From Pseudotabrizicola alkalilacus (lineage in GTDB: Bacteria > Pseudomonadota > Alphaproteobacteria > Rhodobacterales > Rhodobacteraceae): a DNA stretch of 64,000 bases. How positions within the stretch are numbered: position 1 is the first letter of the stretch; each line of letters opens with the position of its first letter. The stretch covers positions 124,001 through 188,000 of the forward strand of contig NZ_QWEY01000009.1 of assembly GCF_003443995.1 (NCBI RefSeq), written 5' to 3'. The position numbers and the translations under genes were made by a program. The notes under the pieces are model-generated. The model made no database searches. It saw nothing but the letters and a program-made list of their open reading frames with translations, and was not told where the DNA came from. Below, piece after piece: positions 1 through 7,494 of this stretch.

Positions 1-112
1 ACTGGTCGCGGGTCAGGCCGACGATATTGGTCAGCCCCCCTTCGGCCAGCTTGCGCGGCAGGGTCAGCACATCCTGAGTGATCGGGGCGGTCGGGGTCAT
101 CGGCGTATCCAT
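1..112 (-). CDS. rlmN: 23S rRNA/tRNA (adenine-C2) methyltransferase RlmN, N-terminal fragment
   Basis: Only the first 37 or so codons are inside the window; the gene runs off the left edge. The visible N-terminus reads MDTPMTPTAPITQD and then VLTLPRKLAEGG, followed by a TNIVGL-type segment. I recognise this as the start of rhodobacteral RlmN, a radical-SAM enzyme that methylates C2 of A2503 in 23S rRNA and A37 of some tRNAs. The catalytic CxxxCxxC motif lies outside the window, so the call rests on the leader alone. An internal ATG four codons downstream (at 100) is an alternative start. Its neighbour, an IalB-family gene on the same strand, is a common partner of rlmN in this family. Confidence 0.6.
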   Translation of the reverse strand, partial: MDTPMTPTAPITQDVLTLPRKLAEGGLTNIVGLTRDQ

Positions 113-210
113 TGGCGGGGTAAGGCACTCATATAGGGGATTCGATGCCAAAACGGAACCGGGCAAACGAAACCGTGCGAATCAAAGCATCGGAGCACAG
201 TAGCGGGAAA

Positions 211-238
211 TGCAAAACGCCCCGGAGGGTCCGGGGCG
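211..238 (-). terminator. Intrinsic terminator of the IalB-family gene
   Basis: A 9-bp GC-rich stem (CGCCCCGGA / TCCGGGGCG) with a GGG loop lies 25 bases past the stop codon of the IalB-like gene. Read on the minus strand it is followed by TTTTGCA. It separates this gene from rlmN. Confidence 0.8.
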
Positions 239-262
239 CCGTGTCGTGCCTGTGCCGCGCGC

Positions 263-787
263 TTATTTGCAGCGGGTTTCAGCCTCTTGCATAGCAGCGG
301 TAAAGCCGCGCAGGCTGAAGGTATCCTTGGTCTGGGTGCCCCGGCCCGAGGCTGCGGTCAGCACCGCCGTCGCGCCCCGTTTCATCGCGGTCAGCAGCGC
401 GGCATCTGCCTCGGCACTGGCGGGCCAGGCCCATTCGCCATCGGCAAACAGATCATAGCTTTGACCGTCAATCTCGACCTTGACGGTCGATCCGTTGGCA
501 AAGGGGTAGCCGCCGGTAAATGACACCTCGCCCCGCGCACCTGCGCCGGGCCGGAAGGTGACGAACAACAGGATATCGCCCCGACGCACCGAAACCGGCT
601 GGCCGTCACGGCTGTTCACGGTTTCCTTTGGGCTGGACACGCCCCAGCATTCCTTGGGGCTTTCTTCGGTGAAGACGCTCCAATCGGTCTTGGTGGCGAC
701 GCGGTTGGTGGATTCCTGTGCAGTGGCAGACGATGCGGCCAAGGCCATGGCAACGCCAAGTGCGGTGCGCACGAAGATGGATGTCAT
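263..787 (-). CDS. Invasion-associated locus B (IalB) family secreted protein
   Basis: This 174-aa protein has a clear Sec signal peptide (MTSIFVRTALG..., cleavage near ATAQ-ES, about residue 23). The mature part resembles the IalB family (PF06776): a W-containing N-terminus (TDWSVF), a conserved ECW-like segment (PKECWGVSSPKE), beta-strand-rich repeats and a C-terminal Cys that could form a disulfide with the first one. I chose the ATG at 787 because a GGAGG sits just upstream and because it begins the signal peptide; the longer reading frame has no such signals. IalB was named in Bartonella, but homologues are widespread in free-living alphaproteobacteria, where the role is unknown, so virulence should not be inferred. 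It is periplasmic or surface-exposed. Confidence 0.85.
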   Translation of the reverse strand: MTSIFVRTALGVAMALAASSATAQESTNRVATKTDWSVFTEESPKECWGVSSPKETVNSRDGQPVSVRRGDILLFVTFRPGAGARGEVSFTGGYPFANGSTVKVEIDGQSYDLFADGEWAWPASAEADAALLTAMKRGATAVLTAASGRGTQTKDTFSLRGFTAAMQEAETRCK

Positions 788-959
788 AATATTACAGCCT
801 CCAAGCTGTCCTTTGCCTCTGCCCGTCTGCCGCCGTCTTTGCATACGGCTTTTCTGTGGCATGGGGGCGTTCAACCCGATATCCCATCCATAACGCAAAA
901 AGACCAATCCGCGAAAGCCCTATGGGCAACAAATCGCGCATCTGTGACGGGAGAACAGG

Positions 960-1952
960 ATGTCGAAGGCGCAGCCGATGGTGGAATTGTGGCGGGGCGG
1001 CCGGCTGGAAAGCTGGCACGCGGGCCATGCCGTGATCTGGGGCGAAGGCGGAGAGGTGGAAAGCTGGGGCGATCCGGGCGTCGTTATATACCCCCGTTCG
1101 TCTTGCAAAATGATTCAGGCGCTGCCCTTGGTGGAAAGCGGGGCGGCGGATGCGGCGGGCTTGACCGACCGGCAACTGGCGCTGTCCTGCGCCAGCCATC
1201 AGGGCGCTGCGCTGCATGTCGAAGCGACCGGGCGTTGGCTGGAGGCGCTGGGTCTGGGCGAGGCCGATCTGCGCTGCGGATCGCACGAGCCCTATGACCG
1301 CGAGGAGCGTAACCGGCTGATCCGGGCAGGTGAGGGGCCGTGCCAGCTGCACAACAATTGCTCGGGCAAACATTGCGGCTTTCTGACCGCAACGCAGCAC
1401 ATGAAGGCCGGGCCGGAGTATGTGGAGGTGGATCACCCGCTGCAACGCGCCATCCGGCAGGCGACGGAAGAGGTGACCGGCGAGACGGTGGCGGGTTACG
1501 GCATCGACGGCTGTTCGGCACCGAATTTCGCGATGTCGCTGACCGGGCTGGCGCGGGCGATGCAGAGGTTTGCCGCCGCGCGCGACACGGGTGACGCGCG
1601 TCAGCGGGCGATGGCACGGCTGCGCGATGCGATGGCCGCATATCCAGAGATGGTGGCGGGCGAGGGCCGGGCCTGTACCGAGCTGATGCGCGCCATGGGC
1701 GGACGGGTGGCAATAAAGACCGGGGCCGAGGCGGTGTTTGTGGCAATGCTCCCCGAGCAAAAGCTTGGCGTCGCGCTGAAAATCGCCGATGGCGGCACCC
1801 GCGCTGCCGAGGCTGCGGTGGTGGCACTTCTGGTTCGTCTGGGCGTGCTGGAGCCTGAGCATCCGATGGCTCAAAAGCGGCTTCCGGGCGTGCAGCGCAA
1901 CTGGCGCGGGATCGAAACCGGAGAGCTGCGGCTGGCCGACGGATTCATCTGA
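960..1952 (+). CDS. Asparaginase of the Rhizobium etli AnsA (Asparaginase_II, PF06089) family
   Basis: The 330-aa protein is cytoplasmic, with no signal peptide. It carries the signature blocks of the class 3 asparaginases typified by R. etli ReAII: PRSSCKMIQALP (residues 46-57, with the candidate Ser-Lys catalytic pair S47/K50), LSCASHQG (about 75-82) and a Cys/Lys block QLHNNCSGKHCGF. A GIDGCSAPNF block follows at about 180. It should hydrolyse L-asparagine to aspartate and ammonia. It is unrelated in sequence to E. coli AnsA/AnsB. It stands alone between two minus-strand transcription units and DUF2794, so its regulation cannot be read from context. Family identity is secure; substrate specificity is inferred from the family. 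Confidence 0.88.
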   Translation: MSKAQPMVELWRGGRLESWHAGHAVIWGEGGEVESWGDPGVVIYPRSSCKMIQALPLVESGAADAAGLTDRQLALSCASHQGAALHVEATGRWLEALGLGEADLRCGSHEPYDREERNRLIRAGEGPCQLHNNCSGKHCGFLTATQHMKAGPEYVEVDHPLQRAIRQATEEVTGETVAGYGIDGCSAPNFAMSLTGLARAMQRFAAARDTGDARQRAMARLRDAMAAYPEMVAGEGRACTELMRAMGGRVAIKTGAEAVFVAMLPEQKLGVALKIADGGTRAAEAAVVALLVRLGVLEPEHPMAQKRLPGVQRNWRGIETGELRLADGFI

Positions 1953-1967
1953 CGGACGGTTGCAACA

Positions 1968-2070
1968 GCAAAAGCCCCCGTCGTGATGACGGGGGCCCTC
2001 TGTCGCCATGTGTTGGTCCGGAGGCCGGGCATCTGGGCGGGGGCAGTCAACACCCGATCCCCGGACCTTA
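1968..2070 (-). ncRNA. Candidate small RNA ending in a strong intrinsic terminator
   Basis: Between the asparaginase and DUF2794 genes the minus strand can fold into a closed stem (GGTCCGG at 2067-2061 with CCGGACC at 2021-2015, an inner CGGG/CCCG pairing possible). It is followed by a perfect 9-bp terminator hairpin (GCCCCCGTC/GACGGGGGC, loop ATCAC) and TTTTGCTG. No minus-strand gene upstream needs this terminator, because DUF2794 is on the plus strand. I found no match to tmRNA, RNase P, SRP or a known riboswitch core, and no convincing promoter. It could also be a plus-strand 3' structure of the asparaginase mRNA, although the U-run is on the wrong side for that. Confidence 0.35.
1974..1996 (-). 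terminator. Intrinsic terminator hairpin (minus-strand polarity)
   Basis: A 9-bp perfect stem (1974-1982 with 1988-1996) has a 5-nt loop and, on the minus strand, a TTTT immediately downstream. It lies 21 bases after the plus-strand asparaginase stop codon and may weakly serve that gene too. Confidence 0.6.
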
Positions 2071-2211
2071 CTCACACAACGTATGATCTGTATCGCCGTC
2101 CGCTGTGGCGGTATTCAGGTGAGGGCGCGGCAGTTGCAGGGTGTTTTCACGGTGGAATTGTGGCGCCGCAAGCGGGCTTGATTTACCGCTGCCGGGCGGT
2201 AAGCTGGGCGA

Positions 2212-2559
2212 ATGACGGTTCAACCCCCGAGCCACTACCCCTTTACCACATCCCTGCCCGAGCAGGTGTGTTTCGACCGGCAGGAGCTGTCGGCGATTCT
2301 GGGCCTGTATGGCCGGATGGTGGCGCTGGGGGAGTGGCGGGATTACGGCATTTCCACCTTGCGCGATTTCGCGGTGTTCGAGATCTATCGCCGGACGGCG
2401 GAAAACCCGCTGTACCGGATCGAAAAGCGCCCGAAACTGCGCGGCAAACAGGGGATCTATGCAGTGGTCGGGATGGATGGCCAGATCCTGCGGCGCGGCG
2501 GTGATCTGGCGCAGGTGCTGCGGGTGCTGGAGCGTAAGCTGATCCGTCCCATTGATTGA
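2212..2559 (+). CDS. DUF2794 family protein
   Basis: This small (115-aa) soluble protein is of a type found almost only in alphaproteobacteria. Visible features are the FDRQELSAILGLYGRMVALGEW segment (in two overlapping parts), a basic YRIEKRPKLRGKQGIYAV block and a C-terminal LxVLERKLIRPID tail. There are no membrane segments and no catalytic motif. Function is unknown in the family. Its neighbours (asparaginase upstream, NlpC/P60 and aminopeptidase convergently downstream) are the usual rhodobacteral surroundings but do not indicate a shared pathway. Confidence 0.85.
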   Translation: MTVQPPSHYPFTTSLPEQVCFDRQELSAILGLYGRMVALGEWRDYGISTLRDFAVFEIYRRTAENPLYRIEKRPKLRGKQGIYAVVGMDGQILRRGGDLAQVLRVLERKLIRPID

Positions 2560-2606
2560 TCATCTGCCGGGCGGTTGCACGGGCATCGCAGCACGGCAAC
2601 CGGGCG

Positions 2607-3431
2607 TCAGAGCGTAATCACCCGCCTTCGGGCAATCACCGGGCCGCCGTCCTGCGCCAAAATGCGGGCGATGGCGGTGGCGATCGGCTCGAATGCCACG
2701 CTCATCGTATGGCCATTGGCATGCAGGATGCGCCGCTTGTCGGCGACCCAGGCCACATGGCCCTTCCAGAACAACAGATCGCCCCGCTGCAAGGGCGCGG
2801 CGTCGCTCAGCGCCTGACCCAAGGCTTTTTGCTGATCACTGTCGCCGGGGCAGGGCAGGCCGCACGCCAGCATCGCCGCCTGCACCAGCCCCGAACAATC
2901 CATCCCCGCCGCCGAATTGCCGCCCCAAAGGTAGGGCGCACCGACAAAACCTTCGGCGACGCGGACCGGGTCGGTCGGGCGGTCTTCCAGCACATGCAGG
3001 TGCGCCAGCGGCACAAAGCCCTGTGCGGTTTGCGCAAAGCTGCCGCTGATGTTGGTCACCGCCAGCTTTGCGCCAAAGGGCAGGGCGGCAATTTCGGGAG
3101 CCTGCACCTTTGGCGCAGAGTACAGATGGCTGGACCGGGCGCTGACCCAATGGGTCGGCGTGATCGCGGGGCCGATGGCATCGGCGTCCAGCCAGCCGCA
3201 ATAGCCATCCTTGGCCGCCTGGACAAAGGCCTGACCGTCGCGCAAATCAATCACCGTCACCGCATCGCCCAGCAACACCTGGCGGTCGCGCGCCCCATGC
3301 GCATGCGCCAGCAGATCGGCGAGCGGACGGGTGACTGTGGCGGGTTGGCCTTCGGTAAACGTCGCCTCGACCTGCCCGCGCAAGCTGGGCAGGGCGATCC
3401 GGCCGGAAAACGGGGTGCTGCGGCGGTCCAT
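2607..3431 (-). CDS. NlpC/P60 family cell-wall hydrolase with SH3-type N-terminal domains
   Basis: The 274-aa protein begins MDRRSTPFSGRIALP. That start lies just after the aminopeptidase stop and is preceded by AAGGGC, which is why I preferred it to the longer frame. The N-terminal 130 residues look like bacterial SH3 domains (e.g. GDAVTVIDLRDGQAFVQ). The C-terminal domain is NlpC/P60: catalytic Cys in GMDCSGLVQ, His in GHVAWV and the third polar residue region in HANGH. Such enzymes cleave gamma-D-Glu-diaminopimelate peptide bonds. No signal peptide is obvious, so it may recycle wall peptides in the cytoplasm. It is 13 bases downstream of the M17 aminopeptidase and probably co-transcribed, giving a peptide-turnover pair. 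Confidence 0.88.
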   Translation of the reverse strand: MDRRSTPFSGRIALPSLRGQVEATFTEGQPATVTRPLADLLAHAHGARDRQVLLGDAVTVIDLRDGQAFVQAAKDGYCGWLDADAIGPAITPTHWVSARSSHLYSAPKVQAPEIAALPFGAKLAVTNISGSFAQTAQGFVPLAHLHVLEDRPTDPVRVAEGFVGAPYLWGGNSAAGMDCSGLVQAAMLACGLPCPGDSDQQKALGQALSDAAPLQRGDLLFWKGHVAWVADKRRILHANGHTMSVAFEPIATAIARILAQDGGPVIARRRVITL

Positions 3432-3444
3432 CACAGCGGAGCCC

Positions 3445-4836
3445 TTAAAGATCCAGCATTTCGGGCAGGGCATACAGCAGCGCCCGCGCGCCCTGACCCG
3501 CGCCGCCCTTTGGCCGGGCGGGCAGATCGGCGGGGATATGGCCGTAGATGTCGAAATGGGCATAGCGCGGGGTGGTCACAAAGCGGCGCAGGAACAGCGC
3601 GGCGGTGATCGACCCGGCAAAGCCGCCCGACGGCGCATTGTCCAGATCGGCGATGCCGGGTTCGATCATCGGCTCATACGCGTCCCAGAACGGCAGACGC
3701 CAGACCGGATCAAACCCCGTCGCCGCCCCTGCGGCAATGGCGGTGGCCATCGCGGGATCATCGGTGAAATAGGGCGCAAGGTCCGGCCCTACCGCCACGC
3801 GGGCAGAGCCGGTCAGCGTGGCCATCGAAATGATGGTCGCCCCCTCCTCCTCGCTGGCATAGGTGAGGGCGTCGGCCAGGATCAACCGGCCCTCGGCATC
3901 GGTGTTGTTGATCTCGACTGTCAGACCCTTGCGGCTGGTCAGGATGTCGCGCGGGCGCATTGCAGCGCCTGACACGCTGTTTTCGACAGCAGGCACCAGC
4001 ACCCGCAGCCGCAGCGGCAGGCCCAGCCGCATGATCATCAGCGCAAGGCCCATGACCGTGGCCGCGCCGCCCATGTCCTTTTTCATCAACAGCATACCCG
4101 CCGATGGCTTCAGGTCCAGCCCGCCGGTGTCAAAGCACACGCCCTTGCCCACCAGCGTAAGCTGCGGGCCGTCAGAGCCCCAGCGCATGTCAAGCAGGCG
4201 CGGCGCACGCGGTGAGGCGCGGCCAACGGCGTGGATCATCGGGAAATTCTGCGCCAGCAGATCATCGCCGACAATCGCGCTGGCCGTCGCACCATGCGCT
4301 TCGGCCAAGGCAAAGAACGCCGCCTGCAACTCCTCTGGCCCCATGTCATTGGACGGGGTGTTGATCAGGTCGCGGGTCAGGTATTCACCTGCGGCCATGG
4401 CCAGCAGGGTTTCGCCATCCAGACCTTCGGGCAGTTTCAGCCGGGGCAGGGCAGGGGCGGGCTTGCCGGGGCGATAGCTGTCAAAGCGGTAGCTGGCCAG
4501 CAGCCAGCCCAGCACCGCCTCTTTCGCGGCGGCCTCGGTCAGCGCGCCCGACAGGTGCCAGTCGACCGCTGGCAGGGCCGCGACTGCCTTGGCCAGCCCA
4601 AAGCGGCCACGGGCGCGGGTCTGCGCGGTGCCGGTGCCGATGACAGCCCCGGCCAGCCCGGCAGTGCCGGGCAGCAGCTGCACCTCGCCCAAAGCCGCCT
4701 TGAACCCTGCGGCGGTCAGCCAGCCCGCCCACTCCGCGCCCGGCCCGGCCAGCCAGTCGGGCAGATCGTCGGGAGAGATCACATGCAGCGGCAGGGAGTC
4801 GGCATCGGCGGGGGCAAAGTCGGGAAGGGCGGTCAT
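3445..4836 (-). CDS. Leucyl aminopeptidase family (M17) peptidase
   Basis: This 463-aa cytosolic enzyme of the M17 family removes N-terminal residues from peptides using two metal ions. The family signature NTDAEGRLILADAL is present at about residue 310. The metal/catalytic block VGKGVCFDTGGLDLKP sits near 230 and is followed by KKDMGGAATVMG, which supplies the second Lys and Asp. The N-terminal 150 residues are the variable M17 regulatory domain. It heads a two-gene unit with the NlpC/P60 hydrolase. Classic PepA is somewhat longer (about 500 aa); this is the shorter alphaproteobacterial 'leucyl aminopeptidase family' form, so I leave the symbol blank. Confidence 0.9.
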   Translation of the reverse strand: MTALPDFAPADADSLPLHVISPDDLPDWLAGPGAEWAGWLTAAGFKAALGEVQLLPGTAGLAGAVIGTGTAQTRARGRFGLAKAVAALPAVDWHLSGALTEAAAKEAVLGWLLASYRFDSYRPGKPAPALPRLKLPEGLDGETLLAMAAGEYLTRDLINTPSNDMGPEELQAAFFALAEAHGATASAIVGDDLLAQNFPMIHAVGRASPRAPRLLDMRWGSDGPQLTLVGKGVCFDTGGLDLKPSAGMLLMKKDMGGAATVMGLALMIMRLGLPLRLRVLVPAVENSVSGAAMRPRDILTSRKGLTVEINNTDAEGRLILADALTYASEEEGATIISMATLTGSARVAVGPDLAPYFTDDPAMATAIAAGAATGFDPVWRLPFWDAYEPMIEPGIADLDNAPSGGFAGSITAALFLRRFVTTPRYAHFDIYGHIPADLPARPKGGAGQGARALLYALPEMLDL

Positions 4837-4913
4837 CGGACGGTTCCTTTTCGGGGTTGGCCAGAGCCTATCCGTTCCGGTGCGGCCTGCAACCCCTGCC
4901 AGAGCACGACGCG

Positions 4914-5303
4914 CTAGATCAGCGACCTGTCCAGCAATGTCTTGTCCGGGGCCAGCGAGCGTTCGGCGACGCGGATGAGCCGCGCCCAGACCGCCGAGAA
5001 GGCAGTGGAATCGCCAGAGCCGAGGCAGGCGCGCAGATCGGCGGCGACCAGGGCCAGTGACACCATGCCCAGATTTTCCGACAGACGTTGCAACCTACGC
5101 AGATGGCGAGACAGATCGGCCAGATCATGCGCCCGCACCTGATTGGCCAGCCCTGCCATGGTCAGCGCCAGCTGAGCCAAAGCGCGTGTCACCACCTCTT
5201 CCGCCGGTTCCGTGCCCAGATCGCGATAGATCGTCGCGATTGGCCTGGTATCCTGCTGCACCCGTTCTGACGGACGCAGCCGTACCACATTGTCAGCCTG
5301 CAT
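4914..5303 (-). CDS. Conserved hypothetical protein, alpha-helical
   Basis: I do not recognise a named family. The protein (129 aa from MQADNVVRLRPS; a start nine codons upstream at 5330 is possible) is largely helical, with leucine-rich stretches such as LRRLQRLSENLGMVS and no membrane span, signal peptide or catalytic motif. Codon use is the normal high-GC3 pattern, which argues that it is real rather than a chance frame. It lies between the aminopeptidase unit and the divergent carbonic anhydrase gene. It is probably monocistronic. Confidence 0.7.
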   Translation of the reverse strand: MQADNVVRLRPSERVQQDTRPIATIYRDLGTEPAEEVVTRALAQLALTMAGLANQVRAHDLADLSRHLRRLQRLSENLGMVSLALVAADLRACLGSGDSTAFSAVWARLIRVAERSLAPDKTLLDRSLI

Positions 5304-5445
5304 GGCCCACACCTCTTGTTTCACACCCAAGGGCAGGGTGCGCCCGTCATCCTGAAGAAAAGGTTGCAGGTGCAGAACAATCCCTCTCGAATTTTCTGCA
5401 ATTGCTGCCTAATAGGACTGTCCCTTTTGCGGAGGCCCGTCGGTT

Positions 5446-6090
5446 ATGGATGTTGCTCGCCCCCTTCCCCACTATCTGATCCAGCGCTTTCATGGCTGGC
5501 GCGCGACCACCTATCAGGACAACAAGGCCTGGTTTCGTCGTCTGGCCGAAAGCGGGCAGCACCCGCGCGCGATGGTGATTTCCTGCTGTGACAGCCGGGT
5601 GCACGTGACGTCGATCTTTGGTGCGGATGAGGGGGAGTTCTTCATTCACCGCAATGTTGCCAATCTGGTGCCACCCTACTCGCCTGATGGCACCTATCAC
5701 GGCACCTCGGCGGCGGTGGAATATGCAGTCACCTCGCTAGGGGTGGCGCATATCGTGGTGCTCGGCCATTCCAACTGCGGTGGCGTCAAGGGCTGCCATG
5801 ATATGTGCATGGGCCATGCCCCGGCGCTGGAGGAAAAGACCTCGTTCGTCGGGCGCTGGATGGACATTCTGCGCCCCGGTTTCGAACGGGTGCGTGACCT
5901 GCCAGATGCTGACCGCCCGCGCGCGCTGGAGAAAGAGGCGGTTCTGGTCAGCCTGGAAAACCTGATGACCTTTCCTTTCGTGCGCGAGGCGGTGGCGGCA
6001 GACCGGCTGACGCTGCACGGGCTGTGGAATGACACCGGCGAGGGCATGCTGGAGCATTATGATCCTTTGCGCGGATTTGTTTCTGTCTGA
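5446..6090 (+). CDS. can: Beta-class carbonic anhydrase
   Basis: The protein (214 aa) catalyses CO2 + H2O to bicarbonate in the cytoplasm. The zinc site is complete: C47-x-D49-S-R51 (CCDSR), H108 and C111 (GHSNCGG). The Asp/Arg dyad that gates the site is present. GGAGG lies 10 bases before the ATG. It is the first gene of an apparent three-gene unit with an SbtA-like bicarbonate transporter and a small PII-like protein, separated from sbtA by 50 bases. That context makes bicarbonate provision, rather than pH control alone, the likely role. Confidence 0.95.
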   Translation: MDVARPLPHYLIQRFHGWRATTYQDNKAWFRRLAESGQHPRAMVISCCDSRVHVTSIFGADEGEFFIHRNVANLVPPYSPDGTYHGTSAAVEYAVTSLGVAHIVVLGHSNCGGVKGCHDMCMGHAPALEEKTSFVGRWMDILRPGFERVRDLPDADRPRALEKEAVLVSLENLMTFPFVREAVAADRLTLHGLWNDTGEGMLEHYDPLRGFVSV

Positions 6091-6140
6091 ACTTGTCATA
6101 GGTTAATTGCTTCCCATATCTGCGCGAACAGGGGACACCC

Positions 6141-7121
6141 ATGCAGGATATACTAAGTTTGGCGGCAGATAATCTGCTGTCACCCATGATCTTGTGCTTT
6201 GCGCTGGGACTGTTCGCTGCACTGGCGCGATCTGAACTGACGGTGCCCGAGGCGGCGGCCAAGGCGCTGTCGATCTATCTCTTGTTCGCCATCGGCTTCA
6301 AGGGCGGGGTTGCGGTGGACGATCACGGCGTCGATGCGCGGTTGATCGCAGCGCTGGCGGCGGGGGTGGTGCTGTCCTTTGCGCTGCCGCTGGTGGCGTT
6401 TGGCCTGTTGCGCGGCATGACGCGGCTGTCAGTCACCGATGCGGCTGCGGTGGCGGCGCATTATGGCTCGATCTCGATCGTGACCTTTGTCACCGCCGCC
6501 TCGGTGCTGAGCGCGCGGGGGATCGCGTCAGAAGGCTATATGGTGGCGGTCGCCGCTGCGATGGAGGCGCCTGCCATCATCTCGGCGCTTTGGCTGGTCA
6601 CCCGCGCCGGCGGCGGAGCAGAGCGCATGGATGCAGATCTGTGGCGGGAAATTCTGCTGAACGGGTCGATTGTGCTGCTGATCGGGGCTTTTGTGATCGG
6701 CATGGTCACCGGGCAGGATGGCATGGTGCGGATCGAAAGCTTCATCGTCTCGCCGTTCCAGGGGGTGCTGTGCCTGTTTCTCCTCGATATGGGGCTGGTT
6801 GCGGGTCGCGGGTTGCGCGCCTCAAAGGGGGTGCTGAGCCTCGGCGCGGTGGCCTTTGGCTTTGTGATGCCGGTGGTGGGGGCCGTGGCCGGGCTGGCCG
6901 CTGGTCTGCTGCTGGGCCTGTCCACCGGGGGTGTCGCGCTGATGATGGTGCTGGCGGCTTCGGCCAGCTATATCGCGGTGCCCGCGGCGATGCGTGTGGC
7001 GCTGCCCGAGGCGAACCCTTCGGTGTACCTGACGCTGTCTCTGGGTGTGACCTTTCCCTTTAACCTGACGCTTGGGATTCCGGCCTATGTGGCCATCGCC
7101 CAGGCCGTGACCGGAGGTTGA
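6141..7121 (+). CDS. sbtA: SbtA-like sodium-dependent bicarbonate transporter
   Basis: The 326-aa integral membrane protein has about ten hydrophobic helices arranged in two similar halves, matching the SbtA/DUF897 family (PF05982). Recognisable blocks include LLSPMILCFALGLFAAL at the N-terminus, LFAIGFKGGVAVD, and AAHYGSISIVTFVTA in the first half. SbtA carries out high-affinity Na+/HCO3- symport in cyanobacteria; homologues in heterotrophs are much less studied. An AGGGGA ribosome-binding site lies 6 bases before the ATG. The gene is framed by carbonic anhydrase and its cognate PII-like partner (TGATG junction), so family assignment is strong. Substrate is inferred. Confidence 0.88.
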   Translation: MQDILSLAADNLLSPMILCFALGLFAALARSELTVPEAAAKALSIYLLFAIGFKGGVAVDDHGVDARLIAALAAGVVLSFALPLVAFGLLRGMTRLSVTDAAAVAAHYGSISIVTFVTAASVLSARGIASEGYMVAVAAAMEAPAIISALWLVTRAGGGAERMDADLWREILLNGSIVLLIGAFVIGMVTGQDGMVRIESFIVSPFQGVLCLFLLDMGLVAGRGLRASKGVLSLGAVAFGFVMPVVGAVAGLAAGLLLGLSTGGVALMMVLAASASYIAVPAAMRVALPEANPSVYLTLSLGVTFPFNLTLGIPAYVAIAQAVTGG

Positions 7122-7126
7122 TGCGC

Positions 7127-7435
7127 ATGCAAACGCACAAGGCCAAACGCGTGGAGATCATCATCGAAGCGCCGATGCAAAGCCGCCTGACCGATGCGCT
7201 GCGCCGTGCCGGAGTGACGGGCTATACCGTGTTGCCGGTGCTGGGCGGATCGGGCCGGTCTGGTGACTGGACGCGCGAGGGACAGGTGGGGCGCGCAGGC
7301 ATGGTGGCCGTCGTCTGCCTCATCAAGCCCGAGCGGCTCGATACCCTGCTGGAGGCCGCCTTTGCCGTGGTCGAGCGGCATATCGGGGTGGTGTCAGTGT
7401 CGGATTGCGAAGTGCTGCGGGCCGAGCGGTTCTGA
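7127..7435 (+). CDS. sbtB: SbtB-like PII family signalling protein
   Basis: The protein (102 aa from MQTHKAKRVEI) has the PII ferredoxin-like fold pattern: a beta strand (RVEIIIEA), helix, GVTGYTVLPVLGGSGRSG T-loop region, and a C-terminal LEAAFAVVERHIGVVSVSDCEVL. SbtB binds SbtA and adenine nucleotides (cAMP, AMP, ADP) and tunes bicarbonate uptake. The C-terminal Cys-containing redox loop of some cyanobacterial SbtB proteins is absent. The start is chosen at 7127 because GGAGG at 7113-7117 is 9 bases away. ATG at 7121, overlapping the sbtA stop as TGATG, is the alternative but leaves only 3 bases of spacing. It is translationally coupled to sbtA. Confidence 0.85.
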   Translation: MQTHKAKRVEIIIEAPMQSRLTDALRRAGVTGYTVLPVLGGSGRSGDWTREGQVGRAGMVAVVCLIKPERLDTLLEAAFAVVERHIGVVSVSDCEVLRAERF

Positions 7436-7447
7436 ATTGAGCCCATG

Positions 7448-7476
7448 AAAAAGCCCGCCGGGTGGCGGGCTTTTTT
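7448..7476. terminator. Bidirectional intrinsic terminator between sbtB and asd
   Basis: A GCCCGCC/GGCGGGC stem with a 4-nt loop is flanked by an A-run on the left and TTTTTT on the right, so it works for both convergent genes. Confidence 0.92.
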
Positions 7477-7494
7477 GGTACTCTGGCTGAAGCA

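Noticed and set aside
1968-2070. The stem-terminator region as 4.5S/SRP RNA, tmRNA or 6S RNA.
   Set aside because: The SRP core GGTCAGG...GGAAGCAGCC, the tmRNA ends and a convincing 6S bubble are not present.
792-2075. A 427-codon minus-strand frame over the asparaginase gene.
   Set aside because: The plus strand encodes a complete asparaginase with all motifs; the minus frame shows no family pattern.
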